Origin: Myxococcota bacterium | GTDB taxonomy: Bacteria; Myxococcota_A; Polyangia; JAAYKL01 | Assembly (NCBI GenBank): GCA_028278265.1 | Contig: JANQET010000408.1 | Location: 1-53,123 of the forward strand | DNA length: 53,123 nt | Direction of reading: 5' to 3' | Shown: positions 32,087-40,900 of the stretch, in pieces | Numbering within the stretch: the first letter of the stretch is position 1 | Layout of the letters: each line of letters begins with the position of its first letter | The notes under the pieces: model-generated | Told to the model about the DNA's origin: nothing | The model's input: the letters and a program-made list of their open reading frames with translations, nothing else | Database searches by the model: none | Position numbers and translations under genes: made by a program

Positions 32087-34330
32087 ATGTATCTGCTCGG
32101 TACCGGATTCTTTCGGCTTTTATTAATCGTGACCTTGGGGGTAACCGCGGTGACGGCGGGGATCAGCGAGGCACAGGAGACCACTGCTGACGACGAATGG
32201 AGCGAGGAGGAGCTCGATGCCCTGGCCGCCGCGGCCGAGCAATCCGGGGACTATGAAACGGTGATCACCGGCAGCATCAGCGAAACCCGACGGTTTGAGG
32301 CCCCGCGAAGCGTCGACACGGTCTCGCCGCAACAGATCGACGAGCAACAGGCGCGCTCCCTGCCCGAAGCGGCGGATCAGGCAGAGGGGGTCTATCTCCA
32401 ACAGACCAACCGGGGGGCGGGGACGCCGATCATTCGCGGTCTGCTCGGACCGAGCAATCTGATTCTGGTCGACAATGTGCGGTTCAATACCGCCACCTTT
32501 CGCACCGGGCCCAACCAATACTTGGCCCTGCTCTCCCCCTTGGCCCTGGAGCGCCTCGAGGTGGTGCGCGGTCCGGCCTCGGTGCAGTACGGCAGCGGGG
32601 CGATGGGGGGCATCGTCCATCTGATCACCGCGACCCCCGAGCTGGCCGATCCGTTCGATTGGAAAGGGGAGGCCAGTCTCGGGTTTTCAACGGCCGATCG
32701 GAGCACCACCGGTGCGTTCGAGTTGGCCAACAAAGCCGAAGCGCTGACCCTGCTCGGGGGTGGGGAGCTGACCCGGTTCGGCGAGCTGAGGGCGGGCGGC
32801 GATCATCGGCAACCCCGTTCGGACTACGCCACATCCAGTTGGCGGGCCAAGGCGATTTGGGCTCCTGATGAGTCGTGGTCCCTCACCGGTACCTACTTAG
32901 GCGCGCGGATCGACGATGCGGTGCGCACCGATGCGGCCGGGACGGGTGATATGCGCGTGTACGACAACGACGATCACCTGGCCTACCTCACCTTTCACTG
33001 GCAGGGAGAGCAGACGCTCAGCCTGATCAACGGCACTGTCTCGTTTCATCGGTTGGGGGAGGTCGTCGAGCGAAACAACTGCAACACGCTGCCCGACAGC
33101 AACGTGGTGGCCGATCTGGTCCGGTGCCTCAACGGAAACGACGCGGTGGTCAATCGCAAGCGGCGCTACCGGGACACGGTTTATGTCGGCGGCGCCGATC
33201 TGGACGTGGGGTTCGATTTCTGGGGGCGTCGGCTGCGCTTTATGATCGGCGGTGACGTCTATTTCGACTACGTCAAATCTTCTGCCGAGCAGGCCCGCGT
33301 GACCGCTGAGGGACAGTTCCCCTTCATTGCCCAGTCGAGGGGTAACTTTACCGATGGCTCGACCTATCGCACCGCCGGGGCTTATTTGAACGGGGAAGCG
33401 ACGGTGCTCAGGCTGGTCGATCGCGATAGCGAGCTCAAGACCTTGGCCGGTGTCCGGTTGGCCAACTTCGGCGCCCGGGCAGATGGTGTGGCCCAGTTGG
33501 GTGACGTGAAATACAATCACACTGCCGCTGTTTTTGCCGGCGGGCTCCAATGGCTTAAGGGGGAGTGGCTCAATGTTTTCGCGTCGTATGTCCAGGGGTT
33601 TCGCGCACCGAACCTGATGGAGACGACGGTCTTCGCCGACACCGGCGCCAAATTCGAGGTGCCCAATGACCAGCTCGAGCCCGAGCGCTCGGACACCGTC
33701 GAAGTCGGTGTCAAGTTACAGACCGACGTGGTGGAGGCACGGATCCAGGGGTTCTACAGTCGGCTCAGTGACACAATCGATGAGGTTGCGGCGACATACA
33801 ACGGCGCCGGTGAGGTGGACGGTCTCCCGGTGGTCCAGCGGGACAACGTGGCCAGTGGGATCCATCTGGGAGTGGAGGGAGCGGCGGCGGCCAAACTGGG
33901 GCGGCTCACCGTGTCCAGCGGCTTGACCTATGTCAAGGGGGATTTCGAGGACAGCGCGGGCAACCGGTTTCCCGGCCGGCGGATCCCACCCCTATTTGGA
34001 GCGGCCGGTCTGCGCTACGACCATCCCAAAGGCGGCGCTTACGCCGAAACGACCTTCCGTTTCGCCCTGCGCCAGGATCGGCTCCACCCCAGTGACAAGA
34101 TCGACCCGCGCATCTGCGAGACCGCACTGCACTCCGGCGTGCTGCAGGAGGCGTGCACCGGAACCCCGGGCTGGTACACGATCAATGCCAGGGCCGGCAT
34201 GCGCTTCACCGAGCACCTGGAGCTTCGGCTCACCCTCAACAACTTGACCGACCAAAAATACCGCACCCACGGCTCCGGGTTCTTCGCTCCCGGGTTCGAC
34301 GCCCGCGTCGCCGTGGCGGTGGCGTTTTGA
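32087..34330 (+). CDS. TonB-dependent outer-membrane receptor
   Basis: About 747 residues. Signal peptide MYLLGTGFFRLLLIVTLGVT, cleaved near SEA-QE. The plug domain (about 50-175) has DTVSPQQIDEQQARSLPEAA, GTPIIRGLLGPSNLILVDNV, LERLEVVRGPASVQYGSGAMGG and GGIVHLITATP. The beta barrel runs to a C-terminal Phe (ARVAVAVAF), the usual Omp signal, with FRAPNLMETTVFAD, LEPERSDTVEVGVK and LTLNNLTDQKYRTHGSGF. It imports a siderophore, heme, cobalamin or other ligand using energy from TonB-ExbB-ExbD; exbBD lies at 52030. The substrate cannot be read. No Shine-Dalgarno; TTGACA lies exactly 36 nt before the ATG. A one-base gap separates its stop from the next start. Confidence 0.92.
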   Translation: MYLLGTGFFRLLLIVTLGVTAVTAGISEAQETTADDEWSEEELDALAAAAEQSGDYETVITGSISETRRFEAPRSVDTVSPQQIDEQQARSLPEAADQAEGVYLQQTNRGAGTPIIRGLLGPSNLILVDNVRFNTATFRTGPNQYLALLSPLALERLEVVRGPASVQYGSGAMGGIVHLITATPELADPFDWKGEASLGFSTADRSTTGAFELANKAEALTLLGGGELTRFGELRAGGDHRQPRSDYATSSWRAKAIWAPDESWSLTGTYLGARIDDAVRTDAAGTGDMRVYDNDDHLAYLTFHWQGEQTLSLINGTVSFHRLGEVVERNNCNTLPDSNVVADLVRCLNGNDAVVNRKRRYRDTVYVGGADLDVGFDFWGRRLRFMIGGDVYFDYVKSSAEQARVTAEGQFPFIAQSRGNFTDGSTYRTAGAYLNGEATVLRLVDRDSELKTLAGVRLANFGARADGVAQLGDVKYNHTAAVFAGGLQWLKGEWLNVFASYVQGFRAPNLMETTVFADTGAKFEVPNDQLEPERSDTVEVGVKLQTDVVEARIQGFYSRLSDTIDEVAATYNGAGEVDGLPVVQRDNVASGIHLGVEGAAAAKLGRLTVSSGLTYVKGDFEDSAGNRFPGRRIPPLFGAAGLRYDHPKGGAYAETTFRFALRQDRLHPSDKIDPRICETALHSGVLQEACTGTPGWYTINARAGMRFTEHLELRLTLNNLTDQKYRTHGSGFFAPGFDARVAVAVAF

Positions 34331-34331
34331 G

Positions 34332-35933
34332 ATGGACACCTTCATGAACTCCATACCTGTCGCCTTCAGTTCCCTGCTCAACCAACCCCGTGGACGTGCT
34401 CTGCTCTTGGGAGTGGTCGTGGTCGTCGCCCTGGTGCTGCGCTGTTGGGAGTTCAACGCCGTCGCTGTCACGAGCCTCAAATACGAGCCCGATTCCCGGG
34501 ACAAGGTCAAGCTCGCCCGGGCCATCGCGTTCGATGACGAATCTCCGAAGTATTTCAACCATCCCCGGCTGATGCTCAACACGTCGGCAGTGTTGCTGCG
34601 CATCGGTGCGGTGTTCGGCTACAAGGGCAAGAAGAAATCCGCCCGAATGATGATGGGCCACATGATCGCCCTCTCTGTCGGTACCTTGCTCTTGATCTAC
34701 TTGATCAGTTTGGAGTTGTTTCGAGATCCGCTCATCGGGCTGACCGGTGCGTTGATCTACGCGGTGATCCCAATAGGTGTGGTAAGCCCCCACTACATCA
34801 AAGAAGATGTGCCGGTGATGTTCTACTGCACGCTCGCCGTGTTGATGCTGGTCAAACTGCTGCGCACGAGAAACCGCCACTTTTTCTTGTGGAGCGGGCT
34901 GTGCATCGGGATGGCGATCGGTACCAAATTGACGGCGTCCGTGTTGGTGCCCATCGCCTTGCTGGCCTACGTGATCTACTTTTTGCAGCGCAAAGCGGGC
35001 GAGAAGCTGTTGTGTTGGCAACTCGGTGTGGGGCTCGCCTTGATCGTCATCGGGTTCTTTGCCTTCAACCACCAAATCCTGCTCAACCCCGACGAGTTTC
35101 TCTCCCGGACCGGCCGACAGGCGAAATACGCACAGCGGGGCCACTCCGACGGCACCCTGTTCCATCCCTGGGACTATCTGTGGACCTACCAGTTGCGCTA
35201 CGGCCTGACCCCGGGAATGACCGCCGGTATCGTGCTGGCCTCGTTCGGGGGCACGGCGTTGATTCTGCGGCGGTGGCGCGAGCACTGGCCGGCGATCGTC
35301 GTGCTGGTCTGGTCCGTGGTGTTCTACCTCGTGGTGGAGCGCTCGCCGGCCAAGCCGTTTCCGCTCTTTGTGCGCTATGTCTATCCGGTCATCCCCCCGA
35401 TGGTCAGTTTCGCCGCCCTGGCGCTGGTTCGATTCTCCCGGTGGGCGGCCGGTGTTTTCCCTTACGGCAGGCTCGCGGCGGGGGTGATTGTTTCGGCGGT
35501 GTTGCTCTGGCCCGCTGCGCAATCGGTGATGATCGTCGGTGGATTGATGCCCGACACGCGGATGCGGGCGGCGGACTGGGTTCATCAGCATGTGACCCCC
35601 GAGTCGGTGATCCTCCTCGACGGCCGTCCCTATTCACCGCGATTGGACAAAGCACATCGGACCGAATCCAGAAGCGTGTGCCGCAAGAATAATATGACCG
35701 CTTTTTACCGAGTAGATTTTCTGATCACCAACAGCTTCAAGTACGACCGGTTTTTCGTGAACGAGAAGTACACCCCCATCGCCAAGGAATCATCCGACTG
35801 TTTCCGGGCACTGTTCGAAACGTGCCCCTTGGTGCAGCGGTTCGCGCCCCGGTTCGATTTCCAAACCATCGGATTCCACAACCCGGAAATCAGAATCTAC
35901 GACATGAAGGAGTGCGGCACCGTACCCCTCTGA
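34332..35933 (+). CDS. GT39/ArnT-like membrane glycosyltransferase (dolichyl-phosphate-mannose mannosyltransferase-like)
   Basis: 533 residues with about ten transmembrane helices, starting near residue 24 (GRALLLGVVVVVALVLRCWE). The first periplasmic loop carries the Asp region YEPDSRDKVKLARAIAFDDE. A hallmark HYIKEDVPVMFYCTLAVLML resembles the second conserved loop of GT-C/PMT enzymes. A soluble C-terminal part of 100 residues follows the last helix. GT-C enzymes move sugars from lipid carriers to acceptors at the outer face of the inner membrane. It directly follows the TonB receptor (start 2 bp after its stop) and ends overlapping the convergent oxidoreductase by 37 bp. Sugar and acceptor are unknown. 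Confidence 0.8.
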   Translation: MDTFMNSIPVAFSSLLNQPRGRALLLGVVVVVALVLRCWEFNAVAVTSLKYEPDSRDKVKLARAIAFDDESPKYFNHPRLMLNTSAVLLRIGAVFGYKGKKKSARMMMGHMIALSVGTLLLIYLISLELFRDPLIGLTGALIYAVIPIGVVSPHYIKEDVPVMFYCTLAVLMLVKLLRTRNRHFFLWSGLCIGMAIGTKLTASVLVPIALLAYVIYFLQRKAGEKLLCWQLGVGLALIVIGFFAFNHQILLNPDEFLSRTGRQAKYAQRGHSDGTLFHPWDYLWTYQLRYGLTPGMTAGIVLASFGGTALILRRWREHWPAIVVLVWSVVFYLVVERSPAKPFPLFVRYVYPVIPPMVSFAALALVRFSRWAAGVFPYGRLAAGVIVSAVLLWPAAQSVMIVGGLMPDTRMRAADWVHQHVTPESVILLDGRPYSPRLDKAHRTESRSVCRKNNMTAFYRVDFLITNSFKYDRFFVNEKYTPIAKESSDCFRALFETCPLVQRFAPRFDFQTIGFHNPEIRIYDMKECGTVPL

Positions 35934-36913
35934 GAATTCGTGCAGTCCTCCGGGGTGATGGTGACGACGACCTTTCCTCGGCAGTGGCCTTCACCGAGGT
36001 AGCGGAGCGCTTCTGCGGTCTCGGCAAGTGGGAAGCAGCGGTCGATCACCGGTGCGATCTCGCCGGCTGCTATTTGCGCCACGACCGACGGTAGCCCCTC
36101 GTTCTGCTTCAACATCAAGAGCCCCAGTCGCTTTCGACTGAGCAGGGATATCCAAGGCCCGAGCAATCCCAGCTGGATCAGCGGTGCCATCGCCCCGCCG
36201 ACCATGACGTATCTCCCTCCGGGATTCAGGGAGCGGCTGTAATCGAAAATCGAGCGATGGGCAGCGAGATCGAAAATCAGGTCGAACCTTTTATCAACCC
36301 GGGTGAAGTCCTCATTGGTGTAATCGATAACCCGATTTGCGCCCAAAGACCGCATAATGTCGAGCTTCTCGGTGTTGTCGACAGCGGTCACCTCGGCCCC
36401 GAGTATGTTGGCCATCTGCACGGCAAATGTACCCGCGCCGCCCCCTGCTCCGTTGATCAAAACCGCCTGTCCTGATTGCAGCATTCCTTTGTCATAGAGT
36501 CCCTGACGAGCGATCGCCGCCGCCTGCGGAACGGCCGCTGCCTGTGCGAAGGACATCCCCGGCGGCTTTAGCATCAAGTGTTTTTCCGGCGCGCAGACGT
36601 ATTCGGCAAACCCACCCCAAGTTCCGAAAATGTCGCCGAACACCTCATCACCCGGTTGAAACCCCGTGACGTTCTCCCCCACTGCCTCGACCTGTCCCGC
36701 GATATCCGAACCGAGGACATGGACCTTGGGTTTGCGCACCCCCATCACCCGGGCATAGAGGGGGGTTCCCGTGAGAAACTCCCAGTCAGAGGCGTTGACC
36801 GAGGTCGCCCGGAGCTTGACCAATACCTCGTCGCGCTTGGGCGCGGGCGTTTCGATCTCGGTTAGCCCGAGCACTTCGGGGGGACCGTACTCGGTGTAGA
36901 CAACTGCTCGCAT
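35897..36913 (-). CDS. NAD(P)-dependent MDR-family oxidoreductase (quinone-oxidoreductase-like)
   Basis: 338 residues: MRAVVYTEYGPPEVLGLTEI N-terminus, SVNASDWEFLTG, HVLGSDIAGQVEAVG, then the Rossmann motif VLINGAGGGAGTFAVQMANILGAEVTAV. The segment VNASDWE in place of the zinc-Cys site of alcohol dehydrogenases points to the zinc-free quinone reductase branch. The reaction is NAD(P)H-dependent reduction of a quinone or enone; the substrate is not determined. GGAGGAG lies about 13 nt before the ATG. The convergent GT-C gene overlaps the last 37 bp, one of the few gene overlaps on opposite strands here. Confidence 0.88.
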   Translation of the reverse strand: MRAVVYTEYGPPEVLGLTEIETPAPKRDEVLVKLRATSVNASDWEFLTGTPLYARVMGVRKPKVHVLGSDIAGQVEAVGENVTGFQPGDEVFGDIFGTWGGFAEYVCAPEKHLMLKPPGMSFAQAAAVPQAAAIARQGLYDKGMLQSGQAVLINGAGGGAGTFAVQMANILGAEVTAVDNTEKLDIMRSLGANRVIDYTNEDFTRVDKRFDLIFDLAAHRSIFDYSRSLNPGGRYVMVGGAMAPLIQLGLLGPWISLLSRKRLGLLMLKQNEGLPSVVAQIAAGEIAPVIDRCFPLAETAEALRYLGEGHCRGKVVVTITPEDCTNSQRGTVPHSFMS

Positions 36914-37078
36914 CGGTGGTGTTGAGCTCCTCCCGTCGAGTCTTGCGGATCGGCATCGACCCCTCCAAACCTCTCTCTATCCAGAGAAAAGTCAACTTTT
37001 TCGGGAAATAGTTTCCATCGATCTGCGATGTGGTGGGCATTTGACTGCGGCCGGAAACCTCCTAAAAAAAATAATTGG

Positions 37079-37091
37079 TACGATTATCGTA
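37079..37091. promoter_or_regulatory. Small palindrome upstream of the kinase/SpoIIE gene
   Basis: TACGAT-T-ATCGTA is a perfect 6-bp inverted repeat around one base, about 60 bp before the ATG at 37150. TTGACT (37041-37046) lies just upstream. It could be an operator of the kinase gene. The remainder of 36914-37149 shows no gene. Confidence 0.3.
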
Positions 37092-37149
37092 TCGGCTCAC
37101 CCGGGGGAAACAACGATCCAATTCACCGGATCGGCAAGAGGTGAAAATT

Positions 37150-37978
37150 ATGATTGATATCACAGGGTTTGAAGTGTCCGGAGAAATCCATAGCAGTCGT
37201 CGCAACAAGATCTACCGCGGCCTGCGCCAGGAAGATCGCAAGCCCGTGGTGATCAAAGTGCTCAATGATGAATACCCCTCTCTCGAGGAATTGAACAAGT
37301 TTCAATATGAATACGAAGTGGTGTCCAAGCTGCAGCAGATCGACGGGGTGATCGATCACTACCAGGTGGTGGATTACGGCAACACCAAGGCCATTGTGAT
37401 GGAAGATTACAACGGGTTGTCTGTCGACCATTTGATCGAGAACGGCATGGCGCTGAAGACCTTTTTTCATCTCGCGGTGGAGCTGGTCGATATTCTGGCG
37501 CAGATCCACTCGGAGAGCTGCATTCACAAGGACATCAAGCCCCACAATATCCTGTACAATCTGCAGACCGGCCAGGTGAAGGTCATCGACTTCAGCATCT
37601 CCTATCAATTGAGCCGGGTGAATCAAACGGTGATCAATCCCGAACGCAGACCGGGCGGATGAATCGCTCCATCGACTACCGCAGCGACTATTATTCCCTG
37701 GGGGTGACCTTCTTCCATCTGCTCACCGGTCGTTTGCCCTTCGAGGGAGTGGATCCGTTGGAATTGATACACGCCCACATCGCCACAGAGCCGCCGTCCG
37801 TCACGACGATAAAACCCGAGCTCCCGCCGGTGCTGGACGAGATTATCGGCAAGCTGATGTCCAAGACAGCGGAGCAGCGGTATCAGAGCGCCGTTGGACT
37901 GCGGGCCGATTTGAAGCGCTGTCAGGAGGCGTTCGCAATTAGCGGGACGATTCCGACCTTTGAAATGGGCAGGAGGAT
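37150..37978 (+). pseudogene. Frameshifted Ser/Thr kinase domain (N-terminal part of trifunctional kinase/ATPase/SpoIIE protein)
   Basis: From ATG 37150 (AGAGG 8 nt upstream) an Hanks-type kinase reads for 170 residues: Lys36 (VVIKVL), catalytic IHKDIKPHNILY with Asp128, and VIDFSIS in place of DFG. At 37642-37647 the frame breaks. INPE is followed in frame by RRPGG-stop, whereas the family motif QTGRMNRSIDYRSDYYSLGV continues one frame over, and the GTLxYISPE activation-segment part seems missing. The C-lobe then reads to about 37970 (LKRCQEAFAISGTIPTFEMGR), where one missing base shifts to the frame of DLSRVFQIPEKLYGRE, the junction to the ATPase. Two frame disruptions in one domain suggest decay, though assembly errors cannot be excluded. 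The downstream part could still be made from TTG 37979. Confidence 0.7.
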
Positions 37979-40900
37979 TTGTCCCGGGTCTTTCAAATTC
38001 CCGAAAAACTCTACGGGCGGGAGAAGGAGCTCGCCATCCTGTTGGAGTCGTTCGAGCGGGTAGCCGCCCGCGGCAAGGAGACGCTCTATTTCAAGGGCGC
38101 ACCGGGAATCGGCAAGTCCAAGTTGATCAACGAAATTCACAAACCGATCACCCAAAAACGGGGATTTTTCATTTCGGGGAAGTACGATCAATTCAAGCGG
38201 GCAGTGCCTTACAGCGCCCATATTCAGGCGTTTCAGGAGCTGATCGATCTGCTGATCACCGAAAACGAGGAGCAGACCAACCGCTGGAAGGAGCGCATTC
38301 TTGCCGCGGTCGGTAAAAACGGACAGGTGTTGATCGATATTCTGCCGTCAATGGAGATGTTGGTCGGTCCGCAGCCGGCCGTCGAGCAACTGCCGGCGGC
38401 AGAGGCCCAGAACAGGTTTCGCTTGGTCTTTCAACGCTTCATCAAGGTCTTTGCCCGCCCGGAACATCCGCTGGTGCTGTTCATCGACGATCTGCAGTGG
38501 GCCGATCAAGCCGGACTGAAATTGTTGGAAGAGCTCCTCGTCGATAACGAGCTGGAGCATTTCCTGTTCATCGGCGCCTATCGGGACAATGAGGTCAGCG
38601 AGACCGATCCGCTCAATTTCATGCTCAAGAATCTGGCCCAACACGGCATCGAGAGCCAAAACGTGACCCTGGCGCCGCTGAGAGAGGCGGCAGTGGGGGA
38701 ACTGATCGGTGACACCCTGGGGCGGGCGATTGAGGAGGTCGAGCCGCTGGCCGGGGTGATCCATCGGAAGACCGAGGGGAATCCGTTCTTCGTCAATGAG
38801 CTGCTCAAAGAGTTGCACGGGGAGAAACTGATCAGATTCGATGGGGGCTGGCAGTGGGAGATGGCGGCCATCGCCGAGACCGACATCACCGACAACGTGG
38901 TCGAACTGATGGCTCGACGGATAGCGAGCTTTGACGCGCAGGTCATCGAGACGCTCCGGGTCGCTGCTTGTGTGGGGATGAAGATCTACCTCGATACAGT
39001 CGGTCTGGTTTCCCAAAAGAGTGAACCTGAGATTTTCACTGAGCTGAAACCGGCGATTAATGAGGGGATGATTCTGGTCTTGGATGATCACTATCGGTTT
39101 GCCCATGATCGGGTGCGGGAGGCGGTCTACTCCCGGATTCCGGAGGGCGACAAAGTTCGTATGCATTACGAGATTGGCAAGAGCTTGATGGCCGACAGGG
39201 TAGGGGACCGGTTGTTCAGCATCGTCAATCATCTGAACCGCGGACGATCCCTGTTGACAGCAGCAGATCGGGAGCTGCTCATCGAGTTGGGCCGTCAGGC
39301 CGGACAAAAGGCAAAGGAGTCGGCTGCTTTTGATCCGGCGTTCAACTTTTTTGGAATTGCGGTGGAGATGCTGCCTGAGGACGGTTGGCAATCCCACTAT
39401 GAGTCTGCACTGGATCTGCACAGCGAAATGGTGGAGAGCGCCTTCTTTGCGGGCAATGAGCAGGCGTACAACCACCACTGGGGCATTGTCGACGAACGGG
39501 CCGCGACCACGCTGGACAAAGTCAAGATTTACGACATCAAGATTTTGCAGCTGTTGACCGACAACAATCCCAAGGCGGCGATCGATGCCAGCCTGGACTA
39601 CCTGGCCCAGCTGGGGGTGGCCTTCCCCAAACGGATCAACAAGCTGACCGTACTATTGGAGTACGTGAAGACCAAGCGGATGCTCGATCGGTTTTCCATG
39701 GAAGAACTGATCGATTTACCGGACACCGCTCCTCCCGAAATTGTCGCGGCGAAACAGATTATGGATCGCATGTCCATCGCGGCGTACTACAGCTCCCGTT
39801 TTCTGCTGGCCATCACGGCCAGCAAATGGTTGCGCCTCAACATGCAGTATGGCAATGGGGGCCGGTCCTATCCTCCCTACGTCGGTTTCAGCACCCTGCT
39901 GGTCACCGCCTTCGGAAAGATTTCCTACGGGTGTGAGCTGGCCTCGGTTGCCCAAGCGCTGGTGGACAAGAGCGACGACAGGGTCGCGCGCCCAAGGGTG
40001 ACCCAGTTCTACACGGCGCTGTTCGAGATCCTGAAAAAATCGATTAAGTCCTGCTGCGAAACCTATCACGAGACCTACCTGCAGGCCTTGGAAGTGGGTG
40101 ATCTGGAGACCGCGGGGAGTTGCGCGTTCACCTACGCCAATTTTGCGATCTACTCGGGCAGCGAGCTCAACGCCCTGGATCAGGAGCTGGCCGCTTATGA
40201 GCGCGATCTGTTCAAGCTCAAGCAGGAGTTCGCCTTGGCTGTGGTCAACGTGTTTCGCCAGACGGTGCTCAACCTGTTGGGTAAGTACGACAAGGACCGT
40301 TGCCAGCTCATCGGTGAGAGTCTCGATGAGGAGCAGATGGTGGAAACCTTCGAAAAAATCGATCACGCCGGAGCGCTGCTCGCCCTGTATCTGGGTAAGA
40401 TGTGCCTCGCGTACACCTTCGGACGGCACGCCGATGTGTTGGAATACGCCGCAGCGAGTGCGGCCTATCACGAGAAGTTCAGCCTCTCCCTGCTCTTTCC
40501 CCAATACCTCTTCTACAAGAGTCTGAGCCAATTGGCACTCATCGGCAAAGGTGAGATTCCCCGGCGAAAAGGACTGAAAGCAGTCAACAAGGAATCACTG
40601 GTGCTGCGGCAATGGGCCGAGCAGGCCCCGGACAATTATCTGCACAAGGTGCATCTCATCGACGCCGAGTTGGCCCGGGTCAGGGGGGACAAGTCGGAGG
40701 CCCTGGGAATGTATCACCGCGCCGCTGAGGCCGCGAAAAGCGTCGGGTTCATCAATGAGGAAGCGCTCACTTGCGAGGCTGCGGCCCACTTCTGCCGGCA
40801 GGAGAACCTCACCGATGTGGCCCGTATGTACATGACACGGGCCCACTATTCGTTCACCCGCTGGGGCGCTAGAGAGAAGGCCGAGCAGTTGGCGGAGACC

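Noticed and set aside
37659-38063. Independent small gene starting at 37659
   Set aside because: Its sequence (RMNRSIDYRSDYYSLGVTFF) is the C-lobe of the kinase; it is a frameshifted piece, not a separate gene.
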